Assembly (NCBI GenBank): GCA_937876395.1
Contig: CALEIM010000161.1
Coordinates: 1-21,020, forward strand
Source: an uncultured Wenzhouxiangella sp.
Lineage (GTDB): Bacteria; Pseudomonadota; Gammaproteobacteria; Xanthomonadales; Wenzhouxiangellaceae
DNA: 21,020 nucleotides
Direction of reading: 5' to 3'
The notes under the pieces are model-generated. The model ran no database searches and was not told where the DNA came from. It saw nothing but the letters and a program-made list of their open reading frames with translations. This document shows, piece after piece, positions 1 through 7,627 of the stretch; position 1 is the stretch's first letter, and the number at the start of each line of letters is the position of its first letter. The translations under genes and the position numbers were made by a program.

Positions 1-93
1 CCAGATGATCTCCCCCTGATCATCGGCTATCGCCGGCATGGCAGCGCACACTAGCAAGCTCAGGACCAATCCGAAAAAAATGACTAAACGCAT
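1..93 (-). CDS. N-terminus of a secreted protein, cut by the left edge
   Basis: Read leftwards from an ATG at 93, the frame stays open to the window edge and gives about 31 residues. It begins MRLVIFFGLVLSLLVCAAMP and continues AIADDQGE. This looks like a Sec signal peptide: short basic start, hydrophobic core, and an AIA-type cleavage site followed by acidic residues. A TTG at 109-111 with AAAGG just upstream would add MSRRAE and a more basic n-region, so it is an alternative start. Nothing of the mature protein is visible, so its function cannot be named. The start is supported by the signal peptide only, since the frame is short. Confidence 0.5.
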   Translation of the reverse strand, partial: MRLVIFFGLVLSLLVCAAMPAIADDQGEIIW

Positions 94-191
94 CTCCGCT
101 CGCCTGCTCAAACCAAGCCTTTGATGAGCATGAGCAAAAACGATGAAGGAGTCAAGAAGTAGATCAAACAAAGCAGGCCCGTCGCAATTAG

Positions 192-281
192 TCGACTCCG
201 ATGAGTGAATCCTGGCAAGCCTTCCGCGGCCGCGACCCAAAGCTCGAACCGCTGCTGGACAGCTATGGCATTGCGGCCTGA
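192..281 (+). pseudogene. C-terminal remnant resembling M3-family oligopeptidase A
   Basis: After an in-frame TAG at 189-191, the plus strand encodes about 29 residues ending in TGA, including SWQAFRGRDPKLEPLLDSYG. From memory, M3 metallopeptidases of the oligopeptidase A (PrlC) type end in a segment of the form ESFxAFRGRxPxxxxLLxxxGI, which this matches closely. The catalytic HEXXH region and everything else upstream are absent, so this would be a broken gene end. An ATG at 201 could start a 26-residue peptide by itself, but no convincing ribosome binding site precedes it. The similarity was recognised by eye over a short stretch, so confidence is moderate. Confidence 0.45.
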
Positions 282-301
282 GGTGTATGTACTCAGCCGC
301 T

Positions 302-2320
302 CTATTGCCAGTGCATGTCGATGCTGAGCATCCAGCTTCGGCCCGCGCCGGGGAAATAGCGGTAGTTGCCAAAGGCGAAGTCAGCGCGCTCGGCGTAGCG
401 GCGGTCGAGCAGGTTGCGGACTCGAAGTCCGACGGTCCAGACTTTGCCAAAATGCTGTTCAAATCCCACATGAACAAGGCTGTGGCCGGTGTAGCGATGC
501 GTGTTGGCGGCATTAAGCCAGTAGCTGCCGACGTGTTCGACGGCCAGTTCAATGTGGGTTCCGGCCGAAGGTTGCCAGTGCAGCTCGGCGCTGGCCAGAC
601 GCCGCGGGGCGGCCGGAATCTCTTGGCCTGAAACGATCTGCTCGCCGCCAAGGTCGCGGTCAAAGCGGTAGCGGTGAACCGCGTAGCTGCCGCGCCCGGT
701 CAGGCTCAGGCCCGGGGCCAGTTCCTGACGGATCGAAAACTCGATTCCGCGATGCCCTGAACGGCCGTCGCTGACGTTGAAGCCTTCGGCGTCGCGGAAA
801 ATATAGTGGCGCTTGCGCTGTTCATAGGCGACCAGCTCCCAGGTAAACGGCGAGTGGCCGCGAATTCCAATTTCGACGGCGTCAAGGCGTTCAGAATCCA
901 GTTCGGCCACGCTCTGGCCGCGCTGCAGGCGGTACAGCTCAGTGGCCTGGGGCGCGCGAAATCCGCGCGCCAGGCGCAGCCAGGCCTGGGCGTGGGAAAA
1001 TCTCCGCTCAAGACTGAGTTCGGGCGCCACTTCAAAAAAGTGATCGCTGCGATCGGCCGGACGGTTGTACAGACAGCCGCCGAGATCACAGTGGCTGCCG
1101 TCTTCAGCCTGATTTCCGTCGCTCATGCGATTGTCGTAGCGGTAGTCCACCCACTCGGCGTGTGCGCCAATGCGCAGGTCCCAGCCCGAACCAAGGCTGA
1201 AACGTCGGGCCAGATAGCCACCCAGACGCTGGCCGTCGACCCGATAGTCGTAGTGCCGGCCCGGCGGCCGGATGGCGGCGGTGGCCGGTGGCCCGGCGGT
1301 CGGATCGGCCTGGCGCTGGAGAAGTTCACCGCGCAACAGTTCGGCATCCATGCCGAAGTCCCAGCCGCTGCCGGTCGCCGAGCGGTCGTACTGGACGCCG
1401 GCCGACATCTGGCTGTTTTCTTCCAGCGGCTGCCCCGGCAGATAATGCTGCAGAAACTCCATGTCCGAATGCCTGGCAAACAGGCTCAGGCGATGCTCAG
1501 CACCCGATTCAGCCAGCCATTCACGCCGGCTGAGCAGGCGCAGCGCCTCGGCCTGGCGAAACGCCTCGGGGTTGAGGTTGGCGCGACGCAGCTCGGGATC
1601 GGCAAAGGCCCGGTAGCCCAGAATATAGCCGGCTGTGTCCTGATCCAGACGCGCGGCACTGAGGAGGGTGTGCCACTGCCCGCCGGCGACGGGCAAGACA
1701 TGCTGTAGACCGAGAAGCTGATGGTCGTAGCGCTCATCGGCACGAAAGCTGCCCGAATCGACGGCCGTGAAATCCGCGCTCATGACCGCCCGACCGATGC
1801 GGCCAGTCTGCCGGGCCGCCAGGCGGAAATAGTCGTTGCTGCCGGCTTCCAGTTTCAACTCGGTGCCGGGGTCGTTCAGCGGCGAGCGCGGGGTGATATC
1901 GATGACTCCGTGGAGACCGCCGGAAGCATGGCCGATGCCGCCGGGCCCGCGCAGCACGCGAATCGACCCGGCCTGGTTCAGGTTGAGTTCGAACAGCCCG
2001 TTGACATTGCAAAACCCCGGCGGACGGACCGGCACCCCGGCCTCAAGAATCAGCAGCGCGCCGCAACCGCCGGCACCGGCCAGTATCGGCGAGCGCACCG
2101 CGCTCAAATGCTCCTGCCCGCTGCCTCGCGTCACCCAGCTTCCGGGCAGGCGCAGAAACAGCTCGGCCGGATGGGTCGGGCGAATTGCTTCGATGGCGTC
2201 CTGATCAAGGACGGCGGTTGACTGCGGCGCATCGGCTGCAATATCACGCCCGGTCACGCTCAGCGGCTCCAGGGTCTCAACCGGCGCGGCCAGCGCAGCA
2301 ATGATCAGCAGCTCGATCAC
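302..2320 (-). CDS. TonB-dependent outer-membrane receptor
   Basis: The 672-residue product has the layout of a TonB-dependent receptor. A TonB-box-like ETLEPLSVTG lies near residues 16-25. A plug domain follows, with RVLRGPGGIGHASGGLHGVI near 120-145 and two cysteines (GGCGA and FCNVN) likely to form a disulfide. The rest is a beta-barrel with alternating aromatic strands, including the C-terminal region NLLDRRYAERADFAF. The chain ends in HWQ rather than the usual final aromatic residue. Translation starts at GTG 2318-2320, whose bases overlap the stop of the upstream MFS gene (GTGA), so the two are probably co-translated. The signal peptide (MIELLIIAALAAPVE) is short and lacks the usual basic residues. 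The ligand is unknown; siderophores, metal complexes or cobalamin are possible. Confidence 0.9.
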   Translation of the reverse strand: MIELLIIAALAAPVETLEPLSVTGRDIAADAPQSTAVLDQDAIEAIRPTHPAELFLRLPGSWVTRGSGQEHLSAVRSPILAGAGGCGALLILEAGVPVRPPGFCNVNGLFELNLNQAGSIRVLRGPGGIGHASGGLHGVIDITPRSPLNDPGTELKLEAGSNDYFRLAARQTGRIGRAVMSADFTAVDSGSFRADERYDHQLLGLQHVLPVAGGQWHTLLSAARLDQDTAGYILGYRAFADPELRRANLNPEAFRQAEALRLLSRREWLAESGAEHRLSLFARHSDMEFLQHYLPGQPLEENSQMSAGVQYDRSATGSGWDFGMDAELLRGELLQRQADPTAGPPATAAIRPPGRHYDYRVDGQRLGGYLARRFSLGSGWDLRIGAHAEWVDYRYDNRMSDGNQAEDGSHCDLGGCLYNRPADRSDHFFEVAPELSLERRFSHAQAWLRLARGFRAPQATELYRLQRGQSVAELDSERLDAVEIGIRGHSPFTWELVAYEQRKRHYIFRDAEGFNVSDGRSGHRGIEFSIRQELAPGLSLTGRGSYAVHRYRFDRDLGGEQIVSGQEIPAAPRRLASAELHWQPSAGTHIELAVEHVGSYWLNAANTHRYTGHSLVHVGFEQHFGKVWTVGLRVRNLLDRRYAERADFAFGNYRYFPGAGRSWMLSIDMHWQ

Positions 2321-3624
2321 GTCGACACCACGCTCTGGCGGCGATGCAGGCGCGCCAGGATCACAAAGGTTACCGCACCGCCGAGAGTCAGACAGAAGGG
2401 CAGCAGCAGCGCATAGCGTCCAAGACCTGCACCAGAGCGTTCGAGCAGCTCGTAAACGCCAACGCCCAGCAGCGGCGCAATCAAGCCGCGCACGCCGGTC
2501 AGAGTCACGTGGATGCCCATGTACAGGGTGGACGTGCCATCGCTGGAAAAATCGTTGTGGCCCAGGTTCCAGCCCAGCTTACCACCGGCAGAGGCAATGC
2601 CCAGCGAAAGCGCACCGATCCAGAACAGCGGCTCGAAGCTGGAAATCGAGGCCAGCGCGAAAAGCAGCAGGGTAATCACGAACATCCAGGCCTGCCGGGC
2701 GCGGTATTCGAGCACGTGCATGGCGTCCAGGCGACGCGCCCAGATCGGCGTGAAAACCGCCAGGGTCAGCAGCGGCAGGACGGTCGTAATCAGCACCTGC
2801 TCGAAGCGTGCAAAGCCAAACTGCTCGTTGAGCAGCACGACCAGCAGGGCAATCACCATCAGATTACCGCTGCCGAACACGAACATGGTCAGCATATAGC
2901 GGCGATACCAGCGATCGTTTCGCAAGATTTCCAGCGCCGAGCGGAGCTGGCCGCCACGCCGCTCACTACGCTGATCCAGCTCCTCGCTCTGCAGCCGCCG
3001 CCCCTGTCTGACCCGCGTTTCCAGATAGCGCCAGGCGGCCAGCAGGCCAATCAATCCGGCCAGCAAAAAAGCCGGCCTCCACAGCTCGGGCCGCCAGCTC
3101 AGCAGCACACCGATGAACGTGGCCGTCAGCGCAATGATCAGCGAGTAGATGATGGTGATCCAGCCGGTGATCCGGGCCCTGACCTGGCGTGGAAAATTGG
3201 CCCGCCAGATGGCCGCACGCAGGGTAATCACGCCGGCCCAGGCCAGGCGCGCAGCAATCATCGCGACGGTGGCCAGCACCAGGCCGGGTACGCTGGTCGG
3301 AACCAGCGCCAGGGCAATCAGAAAAACGCAGGTCAAGGCCATCAGCGCGGCCACCCAGGCCGGCTTGTTATGCCCTTCCGACAGGCCCGAAATCGACAGG
3401 CTGACGATATTGGCAAAGGCCGGCGCACCGGCGACCAGAGCGACAGCCAGATTGACCCAGACGGGATCGGTCACGCCGGCAAACTGAGTCTTGACAAGCA
3501 CCCCGACCACCCCGCCTTCCAGGGCACCAAGCGCCACCGCCATGGCCGCATTGGTGCGCACTTCGCGCGGCATCAGGGTACGGGCGATAAACGGCAAAGG
3601 AAGCCTGTCACGACGAACTGACAT
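2317..3624 (-). CDS. MFS family transporter
   Basis: This 435-residue protein is mostly hydrophobic, with roughly a dozen membrane-spanning stretches, and a basic cytoplasmic loop near the middle (ETRVRQGRRLQSEELDQRSE) that separates the two halves, as in major facilitator transporters. I chose the ATG at 3622-3624 (MSVRRDRLPLPF). The frame stays open upstream to 4308, but that stretch is antisense to the thioesterase and is not membrane-like. The stop overlaps the GTG of the TonB-dependent receptor gene by four bases. The pairing suggests inner-membrane transport of the ligand the receptor brings into the periplasm, though direction and substrate cannot be read from the sequence. The thioesterase gene diverges from it across a gap of about 144 bases. 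Confidence 0.82.
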   Translation of the reverse strand: MSVRRDRLPLPFIARTLMPREVRTNAAMAVALGALEGGVVGVLVKTQFAGVTDPVWVNLAVALVAGAPAFANIVSLSISGLSEGHNKPAWVAALMALTCVFLIALALVPTSVPGLVLATVAMIAARLAWAGVITLRAAIWRANFPRQVRARITGWITIIYSLIIALTATFIGVLLSWRPELWRPAFLLAGLIGLLAAWRYLETRVRQGRRLQSEELDQRSERRGGQLRSALEILRNDRWYRRYMLTMFVFGSGNLMVIALLVVLLNEQFGFARFEQVLITTVLPLLTLAVFTPIWARRLDAMHVLEYRARQAWMFVITLLLFALASISSFEPLFWIGALSLGIASAGGKLGWNLGHNDFSSDGTSTLYMGIHVTLTGVRGLIAPLLGVGVYELLERSGAGLGRYALLLPFCLTLGGAVTFVILARLHRRQSVVST

Positions 3625-3768
3625 ACGGCTATTGTAGGTTCCCGACTGCGCATGCGCCGCACACGGCCGGGCGCAAAACCGGGGCAACCGCAGATCAGGT
3701 CGATTTGCACAGATTCCAGGGAGTTGGCTGTAGAATCTTTGGATCGCAACGCAGCCGAGCAAAAATGG

Positions 3769-4260
3769 ATGTGGCCCATGCTGACCATGCCCCCAGAAAA
3801 AACCACGGAGGCCACCTGGCTTCAGGAGATATTGACCAGCGCCGTTCCGCTCGGTCAGGCCATGGCGCTGGAAGTCAGTCGCCTGGACGAGCGCGGCGTT
3901 GAGCTCAAGCTGCCGCTGGCGCCGAACGTCAACGACAAGGGCACGGCCTTTGGCGGAGCGCTGGCCAGCGCCATGATTCTGGCCGCCTGGTCGGTACCGC
4001 GCGTACTGCTCGCCCGCCACGAAATCTCTGCCGATCTGGTGATCGGACGCTGCCAGATCGATTTTCTGCAGCCGGTCAACGGCGCGTTTCAGGCCCGCTG
4101 TGATTGGCCCGAGCCGGCGCTGGTCAAGGAGTTCATCGAGCGCCTTCAACAGCGCGGCCGGGCCAGCCTGGTGCTTGACGCCAGCCTGATTTGCGGCAAC
4201 GCGGTGGCGGCCCGGCTGTCGGGCAAGTATGCTGCTTTGGGAATTTCCACGGAGAGTTGA
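3769..4260 (+). CDS. Hot-dog-fold thioesterase, YiiD C-terminal type
   Basis: The protein (about 163 residues) matches the YiiD C-terminal thioesterase family, which has a hot-dog fold and is thought to hydrolyse acyl thioesters. The hallmark segment NDKGTAFGGALASAMI sits near residues 54-69, followed by the core strand pattern QIDFLQPVNGAFQARC. Candidate starts are ATG 3769, 3778 and 3787, none with a strong ribosome binding site. The frame is open back to 3652, but the extra N-terminus does not look like part of the fold. A weak promoter-like pair, TTGCAC at 3705 and TAGAAT at 3731 with a long 20-base spacer, lies upstream. The lipoprotein gene starts four bases after the stop, so the two are probably co-transcribed. 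Substrate unknown. Confidence 0.72.
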   Translation: MWPMLTMPPEKTTEATWLQEILTSAVPLGQAMALEVSRLDERGVELKLPLAPNVNDKGTAFGGALASAMILAAWSVPRVLLARHEISADLVIGRCQIDFLQPVNGAFQARCDWPEPALVKEFIERLQQRGRASLVLDASLICGNAVAARLSGKYAALGISTES

Positions 4261-4264
4261 CACC

Positions 4265-4687
4265 ATGCAGATTGGCTTGATGCGAGCGGGCTTGGCCGGA
4301 TTGATCATCGTGCTGCTGGCCGCCTGCGCCGGTAACAGTCAAATGCTCAGGGAGCGCGAGCAGGCCCTCGATCACTGGGAGGCCCTGGTGCGCTGGAACC
4401 AGTTTGACGCTCTGGTGGACATGATTCACCCCGAATGGCTGGCTGAAAATCCGGTTCCAGCACTCGATCTTGAGCGTCTTCGACAGTTTCGAGTCACCCA
4501 GTACCGGGTCCGGCATATGCTCAGCGATCCGGAAGATCTGTCGCTCGAACGAGCAGTCGAAATTCGCCTCTATCATGTTCACAGCGCGCACGAACGGGTC
4601 ATCAATCACCGCGAGGTGTGGCGATTTGATTCCGATCTCGATCGCTGGCTGATGCATTCAGGGCTGCCCGACCCGCGCCAGAACTGA
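4265..4687 (+). CDS. Small predicted lipoprotein of unknown function
   Basis: The 140-residue product starts at ATG 4265, preceded by GGAGAG at a good distance. It begins with a lipoprotein signal peptide: a hydrophobic stretch GLAGLIIVLLAAC with a lipobox LAAC, making Cys21 the likely lipidated residue. Ala at +2 predicts outer-membrane sorting by Lol in a Gammaproteobacterium. The mature part is about 120 residues, charged and rich in Trp and Arg, and probably a compact alpha+beta domain (DHWEALVRWNQFDALVDMIH, later VWRFDSDLDRWLMHSGLP). That layout recalls small SnoaL/NTF2-like folds, but I do not recognise the family. It sits between the thioesterase and parA-like genes on the same strand with short gaps. 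Confidence 0.75.
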   Translation: MQIGLMRAGLAGLIIVLLAACAGNSQMLREREQALDHWEALVRWNQFDALVDMIHPEWLAENPVPALDLERLRQFRVTQYRVRHMLSDPEDLSLERAVEIRLYHVHSAHERVINHREVWRFDSDLDRWLMHSGLPDPRQN

Positions 4688-4721
4688 ATACTGAGCAAGG
4701 AGCTGCAACGGAGGATTAATC

Positions 4722-5360
4722 ATGCGCACCATCGCCGTCGTCAACGCCAAGGGAGGCAGCGGCAAAACCACCATCGCGACCAACCTGGCGGCGGCGCTGG
4801 CCTGGGAAGGCCACATCGTCGCCCTGGGCGATATGGACCCGCTGCAATCGGCCAGCGACTGGCTGGCACTGCGACCCAAAGACTATCCAGAGGTGCTCGC
4901 CACCAGCACCAGAAGCGGCCGCCTGCGCGCACCGCCGGAAACCGACATCCTGGTACTCGATACGCCGGCGGGCCTCGGTTCGCCAGAGCTTGGCAACATC
5001 GTGCGTCGTGCCCAGACTCTGATCGTGCCGGTGCTGCCCTCGCCCATCGACATGCGCGCGGTCTGGCGCTTTCTCGATCAGCTACTCCAACTCAAACCGG
5101 TTCGCGATGGTGAGCTGCGCGTCGGCCTGGTGGCCAACCGGGTGCGTCCACAGACCCTCATCTTCCGCGAACTGAGCGGGTTTCTCGACGATTTCCGGGT
5201 ACCGGTGGTCGGCTCGATGCGCGACTCGATGAATTATCTGCGTGCTTTCGAAAAAGGCTTGAGCGTTTCCGACCTGCCGCCTTACCTGGCCTGGCAGGAC
5301 TGGGAGCAGTGGGAAGTGCTGATGAGCTGGATTCGCAGCGCGAAGTCGATCGGTAAATAG
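4722..5360 (+). CDS. ParA/MinD-family ATPase, no ParB partner nearby
   Basis: This is a 212-residue deviant-Walker ATPase. The P-loop KGGSGKTT covers residues 10-17 and includes the signature lysine Lys10. A switch I-like GDMDPLQSASDW follows at 36-47, and a Walker B-like DILVLDTPAGL lies near residue 75-85. Such proteins bind ATP as dimers and position DNA, proteins or protein clusters. A strong ribosome binding site, GGAGG, sits 7 bases before ATG 4722. No parB, parS cluster, chemotaxis, flagellar or cellulose gene is seen next to it, and the product is shorter than chromosomal ParA (about 260 residues), so a chromosome-segregation role is not supported. It follows the lipoprotein gene by 34 bases. 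Its cargo cannot be inferred from this window. Confidence 0.85.
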   Translation: MRTIAVVNAKGGSGKTTIATNLAAALAWEGHIVALGDMDPLQSASDWLALRPKDYPEVLATSTRSGRLRAPPETDILVLDTPAGLGSPELGNIVRRAQTLIVPVLPSPIDMRAVWRFLDQLLQLKPVRDGELRVGLVANRVRPQTLIFRELSGFLDDFRVPVVGSMRDSMNYLRAFEKGLSVSDLPPYLAWQDWEQWEVLMSWIRSAKSIGK

Positions 5361-5402
5361 CTGCTGCGGGACGGGTGCCGATGGGTTTGTGTTCCGCGTT
5401 TG

Positions 5403-5426
5403 TCTTTGCGTCTTTGCGTCTTTGCG
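5403..5426 (+). repeat. Three tandem TCTTTGCG octamers between convergent genes
   Basis: Three perfect copies of TCTTTGCG run head to tail, with a degenerate copy (CGTTTG) just before and TTTGCGATTC after. The repeat lies between the convergent ends of the parA-like gene (stop at 5360) and panC (stop at 5446). On the other strand it reads as the KDAKTQR-type peptide often seen in spurious predictions from GC-rich bacteria, which suggests a widespread short intergenic repeat. A T-rich run (GGTTTTTTCTTCTC) follows, but I see no stable hairpin before it. Confidence 0.6.
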
Positions 5427-5445
5427 ATTCAGAGGTTTTTTCTTC

Positions 5446-6321
5446 TCAAGACCGAGTGATTTCGACGACGTCGCCGGCGCCAACGACCGGGATATTGTCG
5501 ATCAGGCGGGCCTGGCCCAGCCAGGCGGCGGCGAACAGGCGGCTGGGGCGCTCATCGGTAGCCGCGGTCAGGTCTTCGCTTGAGCGCCAGTCGAGATAGT
5601 CCGGCTTGAAGCCGGCGGCCTTCAGGCGTTCGAGCGCGGCTGCGTGCAGTTCGGCAAAATCCCCGCCGGCGGCCAGGCCAGCGGCAGTCTCGTCCAGAAC
5701 ACGATGCAGCAGCGGCGCAATCGCGCGTTCTCGGGCGTCCAGGTAGGCATTGCGCGAGCTCATGGCCAGACCGTCGGTTTCACGCTGAGTCGGCGCGCCG
5801 TGCACCTTTATGGGCAGCGACAGGTCACGGACCATTTGCTTGATGATCAAAAGCTGCTGGAAATCTTTCTCGCCAAATACCGCAATATCGGGCTGGACCT
5901 GTATGAACAGGCGCAACACCACACTGGCCACGCCATCGAAATGACCGGGGCGGGAGCGTCCGCACAGGCAGTTGCCAAGCGCTTCGGGAACGCGCAGCAG
6001 GAAGGGTTCGGGCAGAGGATAGACTGCGTCGCCCGGCGGCGCCCAGATCAGGTCGCAGGACGTGTCAGTCAACGCGTCCAGATCCGCTTCAAGGCTGCGC
6101 GGATAGCTGGCAAAATCTTCTCCCGGGCCAAATTGGGTCGGGTTGACAAAGATTGAAGCGAGCGTGAAGTCAGATCGTTCGGCAGCTTGCTCGACCAGGC
6201 TCAGATGACCGGCGTGCAGATTGCCCATCGTCGGCACCAGGCCGATGGTCCGACCGGCACGACGCTGGTCCAGCACGGTCTGCCGCAACTCGGCAAGCTC
6301 GGTGACCACCGCCGGCTTCAC
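5446..6321 (-). CDS. panC: Pantothenate synthetase
   Basis: PanC condenses pantoate with beta-alanine using ATP (via pantoyl-adenylate) to make pantothenate, the last step before coenzyme A synthesis. The 291-residue protein has the nucleotidyltransferase HxGH signature in PTMGNLHAGH (residues 30-39), the pantoate/ATP-binding FVNPTQFGPGEDFASYPR, FGEKDFQQLL, and the KMSKS-like MSSRNAYL. Length is normal for the family (about 280-290). Translation starts at GTG 6319-6321, overlapping the panB stop by four bases (GTGA), so coupling with panB is very likely. It is the last gene of the minus-strand pcnB-folK-panB-panC run. panD, which often accompanies it, is not present here. Confidence 0.97.
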   Translation of the reverse strand: MKPAVVTELAELRQTVLDQRRAGRTIGLVPTMGNLHAGHLSLVEQAAERSDFTLASIFVNPTQFGPGEDFASYPRSLEADLDALTDTSCDLIWAPPGDAVYPLPEPFLLRVPEALGNCLCGRSRPGHFDGVASVVLRLFIQVQPDIAVFGEKDFQQLLIIKQMVRDLSLPIKVHGAPTQRETDGLAMSSRNAYLDARERAIAPLLHRVLDETAAGLAAGGDFAELHAAALERLKAAGFKPDYLDWRSSEDLTAATDERPSRLFAAAWLGQARLIDNIPVVGAGDVVEITRS

Positions 6322-7121
6322 TGCCAGGCATGCTCCGGACCGGGGAAACGGCGTTCGACAACGGCCTGGACGTAGGCCTCCAGCGCGGCCGGCACGCTGC
6401 CGGATTCGGCCATGAAATCATGCACGAACTTCGCCACTTTGCCGCTGTTGAGCCCAAGCATGTCGTAAACGACCAGCACCTGGCCGTCGACCTCGACTCC
6501 GGCGCCGATGCCGATGACCGGGATGGACAGCGTCCGGGCAACCTCGCGGGCCAGCGATGAGGGCACACATTCGAGCACCAGAAGTGCCGCACCGGCGTCC
6601 TCCAGAATGTGCGCGTCGCTTTTAAGCTGTTCGGCCGGCCCTTGTTCGCGACCTTGTACCCGATAGCCGCCCAGCCGGTGGACGTGCTGCGGGGTCAGGC
6701 CGAGGTGGCCACAGACCGGGATGCCGTTGTCAACCAAGTCGGTCACGGTGCCGGCCAGTCGGTGTCCGCCTTCGAGCTTGACCATTTGCGCGCCGGCGCG
6801 CATCACCTCGGCGGCCGTGTGCATGGCCGAGTCGCGATCGTGATAGCTCATGAACGGCAGATCGGATATCAACAGCGCCCGTTCAAGGCCGCCGGCCACC
6901 GCGCGGGTGTGGTAGACCATGTCGGCGACGGTGACCGGCAAGGTCGATGATCGACCCTGGATGACGTTGCCCAGGGAATCGCCGACCAGCACGCAGTCAA
7001 CACCGGCCGCGTCCATCAGGCGGGCAAAGCTGAAATCGTAGGCGGTCAGCATGGAGATCGGCGTTCCAGCCGCCTTCATGGCAGCCAGGGTGGGAACGGT
7101 CACGGAGTTTGCCTTGTTCAT
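6318..7121 (-). CDS. panB: 3-methyl-2-oxobutanoate hydroxymethyltransferase
   Basis: PanB transfers a hydroxymethyl group from 5,10-methylenetetrahydrofolate to 2-oxoisovalerate to give ketopantoate, the first committed step of pantothenate synthesis. The 267-residue protein carries the Mg-binding aspartates in VGDSLGNVIQG (Asp48) and ISDLPFMSYHD (Asp87), the KLEGG loop (Lys115), GHLGLTPQHVHRLGGYRVQG, and the predicted catalytic base Glu184 in LVLECVP. Length is typical. ATG 7121 has GAGG about nine bases upstream. The gene starts 11 bases after folK and its stop overlaps panC. Linking folK and panB makes biochemical sense, since PanB consumes a folate cofactor. Confidence 0.97.
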   Translation of the reverse strand: MNKANSVTVPTLAAMKAAGTPISMLTAYDFSFARLMDAAGVDCVLVGDSLGNVIQGRSSTLPVTVADMVYHTRAVAGGLERALLISDLPFMSYHDRDSAMHTAAEVMRAGAQMVKLEGGHRLAGTVTDLVDNGIPVCGHLGLTPQHVHRLGGYRVQGREQGPAEQLKSDAHILEDAGAALLVLECVPSSLAREVARTLSIPVIGIGAGVEVDGQVLVVYDMLGLNSGKVAKFVHDFMAESGSVPAALEAYVQAVVERRFPGPEHAWQ

Positions 7122-7132
7122 AAGCTCGAACC

Positions 7133-7627
7133 TCAGGGCTTGGGCCCTGGCCTCACACTGTTGCGCGCATTATCACCGAGCGCGGCCAGCAATTCATCTG
7201 CCCGCCCGTGATCGGGGACAAGGATGTCCGGATCCAGTTCCAGCAAGGGTATCAGCACGAAGACGCGCTGGTGAATGTGCGGATGAGGCAGGATCAGGGT
7301 GTCGCTTTGCAGGCGCTGATCGGCGTAGAGCAGCAGATCCAGATCAATCAGCCTGGGCCCCCAGCGGCGACCGCGCACCCGGCCCTGCGCCGCTTCGATA
7401 GCCAGCAGTCGGGCCAGCAACGCTTCGGGCGCAAGCGTGGTTTGGACACGTGCCACGGCATTGACGAAATCGGGCTGATCGGGCTCGCCCCAGGGCGCGC
7501 TCAGGTAGTAAGACGAAACCGCCTCAACGGTGACATCTGTACAGCGTTCGATGGCTTCCAGAGCGGCGTCGATCCGATCAGCTGGATTGCCAAGATTGCT
7601 GCCCAGGCCAATCCAGGCGGCGGTCAA
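7133..7627 (-). CDS. folK: 6-hydroxymethyl-dihydropterin pyrophosphokinase (HPPK)
   Basis: FolK moves pyrophosphate from ATP to 6-hydroxymethyl-7,8-dihydropterin in folate synthesis. The 164-residue product has the family features in order: AWIGLGSNLGNP at the start, SSYYLSAPWGEPDQPDFVNA, and the signature RRWGPRLIDLDLLLY with metal-binding Asp95 and Asp97, then LPHPHIHQRVFVLIPLLEL. Length matches E. coli FolK (about 159). Translation appears to begin at TTG 7625-7627, which overlaps the pcnB stop (TTGA). No ATG or GTG fits the conserved N-terminus, so the rare start is well supported by the alignment to the family. The pcnB-folK order is the one seen in E. coli. Confidence 0.96.
   Translation of the reverse strand: MTAAWIGLGSNLGNPADRIDAALEAIERCTDVTVEAVSSYYLSAPWGEPDQPDFVNAVARVQTTLAPEALLARLLAIEAAQGRVRGRRWGPRLIDLDLLLYADQRLQSDTLILPHPHIHQRVFVLIPLLELDPDILVPDHGRADELLAALGDNARNSVRPGPKP

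Noticed and set aside
2344..3621. Long plus-strand frame opposite the MFS gene
   Set aside because: The product is very rich in Gln, His, Arg and Gly without any domain, which is typical of the antisense of a GC-rich membrane-protein gene.
3625..4308. N-terminal extension of the MFS frame (a 663-residue reading)
   Set aside because: The extra ~228 residues are antisense to the thioesterase gene, are polar and lack membrane character; MSVRRDRLP at 3624 is a natural start.
5427..5445. T-rich run after the TCTTTGCG repeat as an intrinsic terminator
   Set aside because: No stable hairpin precedes it in either orientation.
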